In this document: positions 25,914-35,196 of the stretch, one piece after another
How positions within the stretch are numbered: position 1 is the first letter of the stretch
Layout of the letters: each line of letters starts with the position of its first letter
Assembly (NCBI RefSeq): GCF_033097365.1
Contig: NZ_AP028461.1
Location: 620,001-684,000 of the forward strand
DNA length: 64,000 nucleotides
Reading direction: 5' to 3'
Origin: Actinoplanes sichuanensis
GTDB lineage: Bacteria; Actinomycetota; Actinomycetes; Mycobacteriales; Micromonosporaceae
The notes under the pieces: generated by a model
Told to the model about the DNA's origin: nothing
The model's database searches: none
What the model saw: only the letters and a program-made list of their open reading frames with translations
Position numbers and translations under genes: made by a program

Positions 25914-26384
25914 ATGGATTTGACGCCATACCTCGACGGGCTTCGCGCCGATCTCGCCGCCGTCGCGGCGCCCGCCGGGCCGGAGACCGTCCGCGCCGCC
26001 GAACTCCTCGGCGGCGCGCTCGAATCGTCCGCCCGGCTGGCCCTGCTCGAAGCCCTCTCCGACGCCGCCGCCGAGATCACCACCCGGCTCAGCGGACCGG
26101 TCGTCGAGGTCCGGCTCCGCGGCCGCGAGGCCGACCTCGTCGTCACCGGCGCCGCCCCGGACGTTCCGGAGCCTCCGCCGCCGGCCGTCACCGACACCGG
26201 CGGTGATCTCGCGCGACTCACCCTTCGCATGCCGGAGAGCCTCAAGGCCCACGTCGAGCAGACCGCGGCCGCCGAAGGCGTCTCGGTCAACGCCTGGCTG
26301 GTCCGGGCGGTCACCACCGCCATACGCGGCGGCCGCCCCGGTGGCTCCGGCGGCCGCCGCGTCACCGGCTTCTTCCAGGCCTGA
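25914..26384 (+). CDS. Ribbon-helix-helix (HicB/Arc-like) DNA-binding protein
   Basis: A 156-residue protein. Residues about 100-138 (LARLTLRMPESLKAHVEQTA, then EGVSVNAWLVRAV) are a ribbon-helix-helix domain of the HicB/Arc kind; the N-terminal 80 residues are helical and beta-rich and probably mediate oligomerisation. No toxin gene adjoins it, so a HicAB antitoxin role is unlikely. Two TGACGTCA palindromes inside its promoter fit autorepression by a dimer pair. The mRNA appears leaderless. The downstream DUF4097 gene, 36 bases on, is probably in the same operon. Confidence 0.8.
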   Translation: MDLTPYLDGLRADLAAVAAPAGPETVRAAELLGGALESSARLALLEALSDAAAEITTRLSGPVVEVRLRGREADLVVTGAAPDVPEPPPPAVTDTGGDLARLTLRMPESLKAHVEQTAAAEGVSVNAWLVRAVTTAIRGGRPGGSGGRRVTGFFQA

Positions 26385-26420
26385 GCGGTTTCTGATCGCA
26401 CACTTCCTCAGGAGACCCAG

Positions 26421-27215
26421 ATGTACGAGTACGAGCGCACCGAGCCCGTGACCGTCTCGCTCCGTGCCCTCAGCGGCCGGGTCGACGTCGAAGCCCGGCC
26501 CGGCTCGACGATCCAGGTCGACGTCACACCGCTGCGCGACAGCAGCGCCGCCCGTGACCTGGCCGCCGAGGTGGAGGTGGCCCTCGACGGTGACACCCTG
26601 GTGGTGCACGTGCCGGAGCGGCGCGGAGCCCTCTGGCGGCGCGGGCACAGCCTCGCCATCACCATCAAGGTCCCGGAGGGCAGCGTCCTGACCGGCCGCA
26701 GTGCCGCGGCCGCGGTCCGTGCCACCGGGCGTTACGCCCAGGTCAGCCTCGACCTCTCGTCGGGTGATTCGGAGGTGGAGGCCGTCGACGGGGACGCCCG
26801 CATCACCACCGCCAGCGGTCACCTCACCGTGCGGCAGGCCGGCGGCGCGGTCACCCTCAAGACCAGCTCGGGCCATCTGACCATCGGTGACGTCAACGGT
26901 GACGTCACTGCGGGCACGTCCAGCGGCGACATCCGTCTCGGTTCGGTCGGCGCCTCCCTCCAGGCCACCAGCGCCAGTGGCGAGATCGAAGTGGGCCGCC
27001 TGCACCACGGCCAGGCCCGGATCCGGACCTCCTCCGGCGACGTCCGTGTCGGCGTGGCCCGCGGCACCGGAGTCTGGCTCGACCTCGACACGTCCTCCGG
27101 TCGCAACGTCAACAGTCTGGCCGCGCCGGACGACGACACCGCACCGACCGGAGCCACCCTCGAACTGAAGATCCGAACCGCCTCCGGCGACATCCACGTC
27201 CAGCGCGCCGCCTGA
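26421..27215 (+). CDS. DUF4097 family beta-strand repeat protein
   Basis: A 264-residue protein with right-handed beta-helix-like repeats: many copies of the motif TSSGDIRLGSV / TASGHLTVRQA about every 20-24 residues between residues 110 and 260. There is no signal peptide or membrane helix, so it is probably cytosolic. AGGAGA lies 7-8 bases before ATG 26421. Function unknown. Its position behind a ribbon-helix-helix gene is common for DUF4097 proteins in actinobacteria and suggests regulation by that protein. Confidence 0.88.
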   Translation: MYEYERTEPVTVSLRALSGRVDVEARPGSTIQVDVTPLRDSSAARDLAAEVEVALDGDTLVVHVPERRGALWRRGHSLAITIKVPEGSVLTGRSAAAAVRATGRYAQVSLDLSSGDSEVEAVDGDARITTASGHLTVRQAGGAVTLKTSSGHLTIGDVNGDVTAGTSSGDIRLGSVGASLQATSASGEIEVGRLHHGQARIRTSSGDVRVGVARGTGVWLDLDTSSGRNVNSLAAPDDDTAPTGATLELKIRTASGDIHVQRAA

Positions 27216-27229
27216 CCACTGCCCGTCGT

Positions 27230-28465
27230 TCAGCTGCCGGGGCGGACCAGGCCCGTCTCGTAGGCGAGGACGACGGCCTGGGTGCGGTCGCGGAGGCGCA
27301 GCTTGGTGAGGACGTGGCCGACATGGGTCTTCACCGTGGTGTCGCTGACGCCCAGGATCGCGGCGATCTCACTGTTGCTGCGGCCGCGGGCGACGTGGAC
27401 CAGGACCTCGCGCTCCCGACCGGTCAGCGGGGACAGCCTGGTCGTCGCGTCGCCGGTGCCGGTGGTGACGGTTCCGGCGAGGCGGGGCAGCATCCGGGAC
27501 AGCACCGGCGGGGTGATCACCGCTCCACCCGCGGCGATGGCGTGGACGGCGGCGACGAGTTCCGCCTGCGGGGCGTCCTTGCAGAGATATCCGACGGCGC
27601 CGGCGGTGATCGCGGCGAGCACCTCCTCGTCGGTGTCGCGGCCGGTCAGGAGCAGGACCCGAACCGCCAGGCGGGCTTCCGAGACGGCCCGGGCAACGGC
27701 GAGACCGTCCAGGCGAGGTAACGCCACGTCACTGATCAGGACGTCCGGAAGCAGTCGCCGAGCCAGGTCGACAGCCTCGACACCGTCACCGGCCTCCCCG
27801 GCGATCACGATCTCCCGGGCACCCACCGACCCGCTCCAGCCGCCCGAATCGCCCGCGTCACCAACCCAGCCGCTCCCACCGGGCGGATCGGCTGCGTGCC
27901 CCATCCGACCGCTGCTGCTGGGCGCATCGGTTGCGTCGCCCGTCCGACTGCTGCTGCTGGCCGCATTGCGTGCGTCGCCCGCCCGACCGATGCCGCTGGG
28001 CGAATCGCGTGCGTCACCCGTCCGGCCGCTGCTGCTGGCCGCATTGCGTGCGTCGCCCACCCGACCGATGCCGCTGGGCGAATCGCGTGCGTTGCCCGCC
28101 CGGCCGCTTCCGACGGGCGGATCGGTTGCGTCGCCCGCCCGGCCGCTTCCGACGGGCGGATCGGTTGCGTCGCCCGCCCGGCCGCTTCCCAGGGGCGGAT
28201 CGGCTGCGTTCCCCGTCCGGCGGCTTCCGTCGGGCGCACCGGTGGCGGGTCCCACCCGGCGGTGGCCGCCCGGCGAACCGGGCTCGGCGCCTGCCGGTCT
28301 TTCGCCGCTCGGCGAACCGGCCTCGGCGTTTGCCGGCTCTTCGGCGCCCGGCGAACCGGCTCGGCTGCCGACGAGTACCGCCCGCAGGCCGGCCCGCTGC
28401 AGGGGAGCGGCGTCCGCGAGCAGAACCCGGAGCGGACCGCTCACCTGACGACCTCCGCCCGGCAC
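27230..28465 (-). CDS. Orphan LuxR-type response regulator with repeat insertion in receiver domain
   Basis: A 411-residue response regulator, nearly twice the usual 215-220. Residues 11-34 are the first strand and helix of a receiver (PLRVLLADAAPLQRAGLRAV), then about 180 residues of Gly/Ser/Arg/Asp-rich repeats, then the receiver resumes at residue 217 (REIVIAGEAGDG). Phospho-acceptor Asp246 (VLISDVALP) and Lys296 are kept, but the second acidic-pocket residue is Ala19. The C-terminal helix-turn-helix (345-405) is normal. No kinase is adjacent. It converges with the DUF4097 gene 14 bases away. Confidence 0.85.
   Translation of the reverse strand: MPGGGRQVSGPLRVLLADAAPLQRAGLRAVLVGSRAGSPGAEEPANAEAGSPSGERPAGAEPGSPGGHRRVGPATGAPDGSRRTGNAADPPLGSGRAGDATDPPVGSGRAGDATDPPVGSGRAGNARDSPSGIGRVGDARNAASSSGRTGDARDSPSGIGRAGDARNAASSSSRTGDATDAPSSSGRMGHAADPPGGSGWVGDAGDSGGWSGSVGAREIVIAGEAGDGVEAVDLARRLLPDVLISDVALPRLDGLAVARAVSEARLAVRVLLLTGRDTDEEVLAAITAGAVGYLCKDAPQAELVAAVHAIAAGGAVITPPVLSRMLPRLAGTVTTGTGDATTRLSPLTGREREVLVHVARGRSNSEIAAILGVSDTTVKTHVGHVLTKLRLRDRTQAVVLAYETGLVRPGS
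27851..28231 (-). repeat. 39-bp coding minisatellite, about nine units
   Basis: Thirteen-residue units such as GSGRAGDATDPPV and SGIGRAGDARNAASS repeat in frame. Two adjacent 39-base units near 28096-28173 are identical, and a 78-base double unit near 27960-28110 is repeated almost exactly, showing higher-order recent expansion. Confidence 0.9.
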
Positions 28466-28571
28466 GCCGCGGGAACGGGATATGGACCGCTCATGCGACG
28501 GACGCGGTCCGCCATGGTGTCCGGTCTGCCACGAGAACTCGACCCCGGTTGCTCATGTGGTGGCCTCTGAT

Positions 28572-28670
28572 CGCGGCTGGAGCGTGGTGGGTGTCGTCGG
28601 ACCGCGGCTGGAGCGTGGTGTGTGTCGTCGGATCGCGGCTGGAGCGTGGTGGGTGTCGCCGGATCGCGGC
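28572..28670. repeat. 31-bp intergenic tandem repeat
   Basis: Units beginning CGCGGCTGGAGCGTGGTG start at 28572, 28603 and 28634, with a partial fourth at 28665. The region 28466-28708 between the response regulator start and the nuclease stop otherwise shows no gene or clear promoter. The 31-base period is not a multiple of three. Confidence 0.9.
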
Positions 28671-28708
28671 CGGTGAGGAGGTGCTGGACCGCGCGGGGCG
28701 GAGTGGGG

Positions 28709-30031
28709 TCAGCCAAGGGGATCATCCCGGAGCAGGGTGCCGACCCGGTCGGGCTCGGTGTCGGGGGCGAAGGAGGCGACGACCGGCAGCTCGGGGAACG
28801 GGGGCGGGGTGCCGCCGAACTCGGGGCACAGGGCCTGGTGACTGCACCAGCCACACAGGCGGCTCGGCTTGGGGCGGAAGTCACGGTCTCGTTTCGCCCG
28901 CTCGATCGCGGTGGACAGGGCGATCAGGGTGCGTTCGAAGCGTTCCAGCTCGCCCGCCTCGGGGCTGTAGTCCAGGGCCTCGGCGTCCTTCAGATAGAGC
29001 AGGCGCAGGGCCCGGGGGACCACACCGCGGGCGCGCCACAGGACCAGGGCGTAGAACTTCAGCTGGAACAGGGCCCGACCCTCGAAGGCCTCGCGCGGTG
29101 CGCCGCCGGTCTTGTAGTCGACCACCCGCATGTCGCCCGCCGGGGAGACGTCGAGACGGTCGATGTAGCCGCGCAACAGCAGGTTGTCGCCGATCGTGGT
29201 GGAGATCAGGGTCTCCCGCTCGGCCGGTTGCAGGCGGCGTGGGTCCTCCACCGCGAAGTAGCCGGCGAGCAGGTCGCGGGCGCCGGCCAGGAAAGCGGCG
29301 ATCCGGGCCGCCTCGGCGGCGCCGTCCGGCAGATCGATCAGCGCGGCCTGCCCGGTCGCGTCGATCTCGGCCTCGACCGCCGCCGGATCCCGCATCAGCC
29401 CACCGACCCCGGCGGCACTCCCACCGGCCCCGGCGGGATGCCCTCCGGCCCCCGCGGCACTCCCACCGGCATCGGAGGCATGGTCATCGGGCCCGGCGGC
29501 ACTCCCGCCGGCATCAGCGGATCCCCGGTCACCCTCGGCAGCGAGGGCCGAGGTGAGACCCTCCGCGGCCGGGGAGACCGTCGCGGAGGTGGCGTCGAGG
29601 TCGGTTGCCGGAGCGACGGGTGATGTCGTGGCGGAGACCGAGGGGCGGGCCGGGCGGCCCCTGGCTGGTGGGTCGGTGGCGAAGACCGCCGCCAACTCCG
29701 GCTCCTGCCCGACGAGGCGCTCCCACTCGGGGGTGACCAGGGCGGCCGCCGCCTCCGGCGTGCGGTCGGCGGCGGGCAGATCGAACAGGCGCTCCAGAAC
29801 GGCGTGGACCAGGGTGCCGCGGATCTGGTCGGCCGACGGGGTCTCCGGCAGCTTGTCGACGGTGCGGTAGCGGAACAGCAGCGGGCAGGTCTTGAAGTCG
29901 GCCGCCCGGGAGGGCGACAGCGACGGCCCGGCCGGGGTCTCCGGGCGCCGGGCACGGTCGCCGGACTGGGCCGGAACCGGCTGCGGGGTCGGGGACACCG
30001 GCTGGGCCGCCATGGGAGAGAGCGCCGTCAT
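28709..30031 (-). CDS. RecB-family PD-(D/E)XK nuclease with Fe-S cysteines and low-complexity insert
   Basis: Putative single-strand or flap nuclease of 440 residues; relatives are about 280-300. Residues 37-115 carry SLSPSRAADFKTCPLLFRYR and GTLVHAVLERLF; the catalytic core is LRGYIDRLD...VVDYKTG followed by QLKFYALVLWR; CGWCSHQALCPEF together with the N-terminal Cys49 suggests a 4Fe-4S cluster as in AddB/Cas4. Residues about 118-222 are Ala/Gly/Ser/Thr-rich with AGGSAAG repeats and absent from relatives. It is the usual upstream neighbour of the proteasome locus in actinobacteria. A leaderless start is likely. Confidence 0.88.
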   Translation of the reverse strand: MTALSPMAAQPVSPTPQPVPAQSGDRARRPETPAGPSLSPSRAADFKTCPLLFRYRTVDKLPETPSADQIRGTLVHAVLERLFDLPAADRTPEAAAALVTPEWERLVGQEPELAAVFATDPPARGRPARPSVSATTSPVAPATDLDATSATVSPAAEGLTSALAAEGDRGSADAGGSAAGPDDHASDAGGSAAGAGGHPAGAGGSAAGVGGLMRDPAAVEAEIDATGQAALIDLPDGAAEAARIAAFLAGARDLLAGYFAVEDPRRLQPAERETLISTTIGDNLLLRGYIDRLDVSPAGDMRVVDYKTGGAPREAFEGRALFQLKFYALVLWRARGVVPRALRLLYLKDAEALDYSPEAGELERFERTLIALSTAIERAKRDRDFRPKPSRLCGWCSHQALCPEFGGTPPPFPELPVVASFAPDTEPDRVGTLLRDDPLG

Positions 30032-30038
30032 GTCAAAG

Positions 30039-30044
30039 AGGCTA
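30039..30044 (-). promoter_or_regulatory. Predicted -10 box of the RecB-like nuclease gene
   Basis: On the minus strand TAGCCT lies 7 bases before ATG 30031. Confidence 0.5.
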
Positions 30045-30095
30045 GGCCAGGGGTACGACGAAAAACGCGGGGTGGGTCCCGCGCGTGCGTGTCCG

Positions 30096-30101
30096 TAGCA
30101 T
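30096..30101 (+). promoter_or_regulatory. Predicted -10 box of the site-2 protease gene
   Basis: TAGCAT lies 7 bases before GTG 30109; this decides the start over the in-frame GTG at 30085. Confidence 0.5.
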
Positions 30102-30108
30102 CGATCGC

Positions 30109-31260
30109 GTGGAGCAGAGCCGAGCAGTGCAGGGGCCGTCGCCCGGGGCCGGGCGGCCGGTGGGGCACGTGGCGGGTATCCCGGTGCATGCGAACGGGTC
30201 GATGCTCCTGCTCGCGGTGCTGGTCACGGTGGTGTATGGGAACTACGCCCGTACCGAGCTGGAATTGGCGCAGCCCTGGGCGTACCTGGTGGGGCTGGGG
30301 TTCGTGGGTTGTCTTCTCGGCTCGGTGTTGCTGCACGAGCTGGGGCATGCGCTGACCGCCCGCCGATTCGACATCGGGGTGCGCCGGATCACGCTGGAAC
30401 TGCTCAGTGGTTGGACGGAGATGGATCGGGATGCGCCGGCCCCACGGGTCGACGCGCTGGTGTCGCTGGCCGGTCCGGCGGTGTCGCTGCTGCTCGGCGG
30501 GGTGGCGACGGTGGCGGCGCTGGCGCTGCCCAACGACACGGTGTCCGGGCAGATCGCCTTCCAGCTGGCGCTGAGCAACGTGCTGGTGGCGTTCTTCAAC
30601 GTGCTGCCGGGCCTGCCGCTGGACGGCGGCCGGGCGCTACGCGCGCTGTTGTGGGCGCTGATGAAGGACCGGAACCGGGCGACCGTGGCGGCCGGCTGGT
30701 CGGGGCGGGTGCTGGCCCTGATCACCGGGTCGCTGGCGCTGATGCTGTACCGGCTCGACGTGATCACCGGGCTGGGGCTGGTGTTCGTGCTGCTGGTGGT
30801 GTTGACCCTGTGGCAGGGCGCGGGGCAGTCGATCCGGCTGGGCCGGATGACCGGGCGGTTTCCGCTGGTCGATCTGGGTGCGCTGGTCCGACCGGTGCTG
30901 GCGGTGCCGGCCGGCACGCCGCTGGGCGAGGCGCAGCGGCGCCGGGCGGAGGACCCCAGGCCGGACGTGGTGCTCGCGGTCGCCGACTCGGCGGGTAGCC
31001 TCACCGCACTGGTCGATCCGGTCGCCGCCGAGCGGATTCCGGTCGACCGGCGGCCCTGGGTGAGCGTGGAGAGCGTGGCCCGGTCCCGTGACGCGCTGAC
31101 CACGCTGCCGCTCGGGCTGACCGGTGAGCAGGTGGTTCGCGCGCTGCAGGCCCACCCTGGCGCGCAGTACCTGGTGACCGCAGGCGAGGATGTCGTGGGC
31201 GTCCTGCGGGTCGCCGACGTGGCCGCCGTGCTGGAACCCAGGCGCGCCGGCCGGAATTAG
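30109..31260 (+). CDS. Site-2 protease family membrane metalloprotease
   Basis: Intramembrane M50 protease of 383 residues. The zinc motif HELGH is at 76-80 in the second to third helix, and the partner Asp172 is in LPGLPLDGGRALR. About six membrane helices precede a C-terminal cytosolic region (about 255-383) with two CBS-like halves. S2P enzymes clip anti-sigma factors or other membrane substrates; the substrate here is unknown. GTG 30109 is preferred because of the -10 box; GTG 30085 is an alternative. It is conserved upstream of trmI and the proteasome genes. Confidence 0.9.
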   Translation: MEQSRAVQGPSPGAGRPVGHVAGIPVHANGSMLLLAVLVTVVYGNYARTELELAQPWAYLVGLGFVGCLLGSVLLHELGHALTARRFDIGVRRITLELLSGWTEMDRDAPAPRVDALVSLAGPAVSLLLGGVATVAALALPNDTVSGQIAFQLALSNVLVAFFNVLPGLPLDGGRALRALLWALMKDRNRATVAAGWSGRVLALITGSLALMLYRLDVITGLGLVFVLLVVLTLWQGAGQSIRLGRMTGRFPLVDLGALVRPVLAVPAGTPLGEAQRRRAEDPRPDVVLAVADSAGSLTALVDPVAAERIPVDRRPWVSVESVARSRDALTTLPLGLTGEQVVRALQAHPGAQYLVTAGEDVVGVLRVADVAAVLEPRRAGRN

Positions 31261-32217
<957 letters not shown>

Positions 32218-32274
32218 CCGTCGTGTCTGGAATCCGGTAGGTTCCTTGGGGGCCAGGCCTCGGGAGGACAGGGA

Positions 32275-32874
32275 GTGGGCGCGATGAGTTCTCCACCGTT
32301 CGGCGGGAGCAGTGAGATGCCGGCGGTCTTCCCGGACTGGTCGCCGTATCCGGATCTGGACTCGGCCGCCCGTGCCTACCTGCGTGACCCCGAGGTGGCC
32401 CTGGAGGCGCTCTTCGGGGTCCTGCGGGGCGCCCAGGTCCTGTGTTTCACCCTGGAGCGATTCGTCAACGAGGTGAACGGGGTGTGGCAGGAGGTCGTCG
32501 TCTGCGACGGCAGCCGCCTGGTCCTGTGGCACGGCGAGGACGTGGCGCCCGGGGACGGCCCGGTCGGCGCGATGACCTCGTCGCTCCGGGTGGTGCCGCT
32601 GTCGACGGTGACCGAGGTGGGCTGTCGACGGCGCCTCACCCGTACTCCGAACGGGCAGGCCCGGGTCGACAGCATCGACGTCTACCTGCTGCTGAGTTCG
32701 GTCGACGACGCGGTCCCGCCGCCGGGCGTGGGTGAGGACGAGGGCCGGGCGCCGCTGCGCCACGACGCGCTGCGTTTCGGCAAGACGCTCGACGACGGCG
32801 GCGCCGGTCAGATCGCCCGGCTGGAAGAATTCTCCCGGGTGGTCGCCTCGCTGGTCGGCCGTCCCACCCTCTGA
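32275..32874 (+). CDS. DUF5998 family protein
   Basis: A 199-residue soluble protein of the DUF5998 family, function unknown. GTG 32275 has GGGAGGACAGGG just upstream; ATG 32284 is a close alternative. Features are [43 protein letters not shown] and the C-terminal [18 protein letters not shown]. It is a constant neighbour of trmI and mpa in actinobacteria and converges here with the ferredoxin gene, 13 bases away. Confidence 0.88.
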   Translation: MGAMSSPPFGGSSEMPAVFPDWSPYPDLDSAARAYLRDPEVALEALFGVLRGAQVLCFTLERFVNEVNGVWQEVVVCDGSRLVLWHGEDVAPGDGPVGAMTSSLRVVPLSTVTEVGCRRRLTRTPNGQARVDSIDVYLLLSSVDDAVPPPGVGEDEGRAPLRHDALRFGKTLDDGGAGQIARLEEFSRVVASLVGRPTL

Positions 32875-32887
32875 GTTTCAGTCAGAT

Positions 32888-33181
32888 TCACTCAACGGAG
32901 CTCAACGGGCCGGCGACGGGCACACCGTCGGCGGCCCGTTCCACGTGGATGCAGTCGCCCGGGCACTCCTTGGCCGAGTCGATGACCTCGAGCAACAGCT
33001 GCCGCGGCACGTCCGTCCGCACGCCCGGGTCCTGGAGCAACTCGCCGGTGTGGTCTTTTACATAGGCGAGGCCGTCGATGTCCAGTTCGAACACTTCCGG
33101 GGCGTACTGAACACAGAGTCCGTCACCGGTACAGAGATCCTGATCGATCCAGACTCGCAGCTCATCAGTGTCAGCCGACAC
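32888..33181 (-). CDS. Ferredoxin
   Basis: Small iron-sulphur protein of 97 residues. Cysteines at 17, 23, 73 and 77 (DLCTGDGLC and [11 protein letters not shown]) lack the third Cys of the usual CxxCxxC motif, as in 3Fe-4S or mixed-cluster ferredoxins that serve cytochrome P450s and similar enzymes. GTG 33181 is chosen because GGGAGG lies 5-6 bases upstream; TTG 33196 is further out. It is conserved between DUF5998 and mpa, a link to the proteasome that has no explanation. Confidence 0.88.
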   Translation of the reverse strand: MSADTDELRVWIDQDLCTGDGLCVQYAPEVFELDIDGLAYVKDHTGELLQDPGVRTDVPRQLLLEVIDSAKECPGDCIHVERAADGVPVAGPLSSVE

Positions 33182-33312
33182 GTCTACCTCCCGCAACCCG
33201 TCGGGGCCGACGGTACCCGAACTATGTCCGACCGGCTCAGCCGCGGTCGCACCAATCGATCAAGAGTCGGTGACGAGGGTGTTGCATGGGTCGAAAACCG
33301 CTTCGCAACAGC

Positions 33313-33318
33313 TAGTGT
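33313..33318 (+). promoter_or_regulatory. Predicted -10 box of mpa
   Basis: TAGTGT, 38 bases before GTG 33356, leaving a short leader with the ribosome site GGGGAGG. The same hexamer precedes prcB and pafA. Confidence 0.45.
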
Positions 33319-33355
33319 TAACCCAAGACGTTCGAGCCCCCCGGGGAGGTGGGAC

Positions 33356-35137
33356 GTGGCACGTAGCGACGAAGCGGACTCCCGCGCCGCGCGAGCGGAG
33401 AAGGAAGTCAACGATCTCTCCAGTCAGGTCGCGTTTCTGCAAGAGGAACTCGCTCTGGTCCGGCGGAAGTTGACGGAGAGCCCCCGACACGTCCGGCAGC
33501 TTGAGGAACGGCTCGCGGCAACGCAGGCGCAGCTGGCCCGAGTGACCGAGAACAACGAGCGGCTCGTGGCGACCCTCAAGGAAGCCAGGGCCCAGATCGT
33601 CACTCTCAAGGAAGAGATTGACCGGCTCGCACAGCCGCCCAGCGGCTATGGCGTGTTTCTGGCGGCACACGAGGACGGCACGGTGGACGTGTTCACCGGT
33701 GGCCGCAAGCTGCGGGTGGCGGTCTCGCCGTCGCTCGCGGCCGACGAGCTTCAGCGCGGACAGGAAGTCCTGCTGAACGACGCGCTCAACGTCGTCGACG
33801 CGTTCGGTTTCGAGCGCACCGGCGAGGTCGTCTCGCTCAAGGAGGTGCTGGACAACCCGTCCGGCGGCCCCCGCGATCGGGCGCTGGTGATGTCGCACGC
33901 CGACGAGGAACGCATCGTGTTCCTCGCCGACTCGCTCGACATCGACAAGCTGCGCGCCGGCGACTCGCTCATGATCGAGCCCCGTTCGGCGTACGCCTAT
34001 GAGCGGATCCCGAAGAGTGAGGTCGAGGAGCTCGTCCTGGAGGAGGTGCCCGACGTCGACTACAGCGACATCGGTGGCCTGCACTCCCAGATCGAGCAGA
34101 TCCGCGACGCGGTCGAGCTGCCGTTCCTGCACGCCGACCTGTTCCGGGAGCACCAGCTGCGCCCGCCGAAGGGCATCCTGCTCTACGGCCCGCCCGGCTG
34201 TGGCAAGACCCTGATCGCCAAGGCGGTGGCCAACTCGCTGGCCAAGAAGATCGCCGAGCGACGTGGCGAGGAGAAGCACACCAGCTACTTCCTCAACATC
34301 AAGGGCCCGGAGCTGCTCAACAAGTACGTGGGTGAGACCGAGCGGCACATCCGCCTGGTCTTCCAGCGGGCTCGTGAGAAGGCCGGCGAGGGCACCCCGG
34401 TGATCGTGTTCTTCGACGAGATGGACTCGATCTTCCGGACCCGTGGCTCGGGTGTCTCCAGTGACGTGGAGAACACGATCGTTCCTCAGCTGCTCAGCGA
34501 GATCGACGGTGTCGAGGGCCTGGAGAACGTGATCGTGATCGGCGCCTCCAACCGGGAGGACATGATCGACCCGGCCATCCTGCGCCCCGGCCGGCTCGAC
34601 GTGAAGATCAAGATCGAGCGTCCGGACGCCGAGGCGGCGAAGGACATCTTCGCCAAGTACATCCTGTCGGAGCTGCCGCTCAGTGGGGACGACCTCACCG
34701 AGCACGGCGGTAACCGGGACGCGACGGTCGCCGCGATGATCGAGGCGGTCGTGCTGCGGATGTACACGGAGACGGAGGAGAACCGCTTCCTGGAGGTCAC
34801 CTACGCCAACGGTGACAAGGAGGTCCTGTACTTCAAGGACTTCAACTCCGGCGCGATGATCCAGAACATCGTCGACCGTGGCAAGAAGATGGCGATCAAG
34901 GAGTTCCTCACCTCCGGTAAGAAGGGTCTCCGACTGCAGCACCTGCTCGACAGCTGCGTCGACGAGTTCCGGGAGAACGAGGACCTGCCGAACACCACGA
35001 ACCCGGACGACTGGGCCCGGATCTCCGGTAAGAAGGGTGAGCGGATCGTCTACATCCGTACGCTCGTCTCCGGTGGCAAGGGCGCCGAGGCCGGCCGGTC
35101 CATCGAGACCGCGACCAACACCGGCCAGTACCTGTAG
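33356..35137 (+). CDS. mpa: Proteasome-associated AAA ATPase (Mpa/ARC)
   Basis: Hexameric ATPase of 593 residues that recognises Pup on tagged proteins, unfolds them and feeds them into the 20S core. Residues about 5-85 are the coiled coil that binds Pup, 90-235 the double OB domain, then the AAA module with Walker A GPPGCGKT (278-285), Walker [11 protein letters not shown] and the arginine-finger region [17 protein letters not shown]. It ends in GQYL, the docking motif for the proteasome alpha ring. GTG 33356 follows GGGGAGGTGGG; the longer open frame overlaps the ferredoxin region and is rejected. Confidence 0.97.
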   Translation: MARSDEADSRAARAEKEVNDLSSQVAFLQEELALVRRKLTESPRHVRQLEERLAATQAQLARVTENNERLVATLKEARAQIVTLKEEIDRLAQPPSGYGVFLAAHEDGTVDVFTGGRKLRVAVSPSLAADELQRGQEVLLNDALNVVDAFGFERTGEVVSLKEVLDNPSGGPRDRALVMSHADEERIVFLADSLDIDKLRAGDSLMIEPRSAYAYERIPKSEVEELVLEEVPDVDYSDIGGLHSQIEQIRDAVELPFLHADLFREHQLRPPKGILLYGPPGCGKTLIAKAVANSLAKKIAERRGEEKHTSYFLNIKGPELLNKYVGETERHIRLVFQRAREKAGEGTPVIVFFDEMDSIFRTRGSGVSSDVENTIVPQLLSEIDGVEGLENVIVIGASNREDMIDPAILRPGRLDVKIKIERPDAEAAKDIFAKYILSELPLSGDDLTEHGGNRDATVAAMIEAVVLRMYTETEENRFLEVTYANGDKEVLYFKDFNSGAMIQNIVDRGKKMAIKEFLTSGKKGLRLQHLLDSCVDEFRENEDLPNTTNPDDWARISGKKGERIVYIRTLVSGGKGAEAGRSIETATNTGQYL

Positions 35138-35149
35138 GACGTACCACGA

Positions 35150-35181
35150 CCGGGGCCGGAGGGGTTTCCCTCCGGCCCCGG
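35150..35181 (+). terminator. Terminator after mpa
   Basis: Perfect 14-bp stem CCGGGGCCGGAGGG with its complement around GTTT. It should uncouple mpa from the acyltransferase genes. Confidence 0.7.
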
Positions 35182-35196
35182 CCTCGTTCAACCCGT

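Noticed and set aside
25914..26384. HicB antitoxin of a toxin-antitoxin pair
   Set aside because: No HicA-like or other toxin gene on either side; the neighbour is a DUF4097 protein.
27851..28231. Regular repeats that look like a CRISPR array
   Set aside because: Units are contiguous, without spacers, and in frame within a response regulator.
28572..28670. 31-base repeats as a CRISPR-like array
   Set aside because: No spacers and no cas genes; it is a simple tandem repeat.
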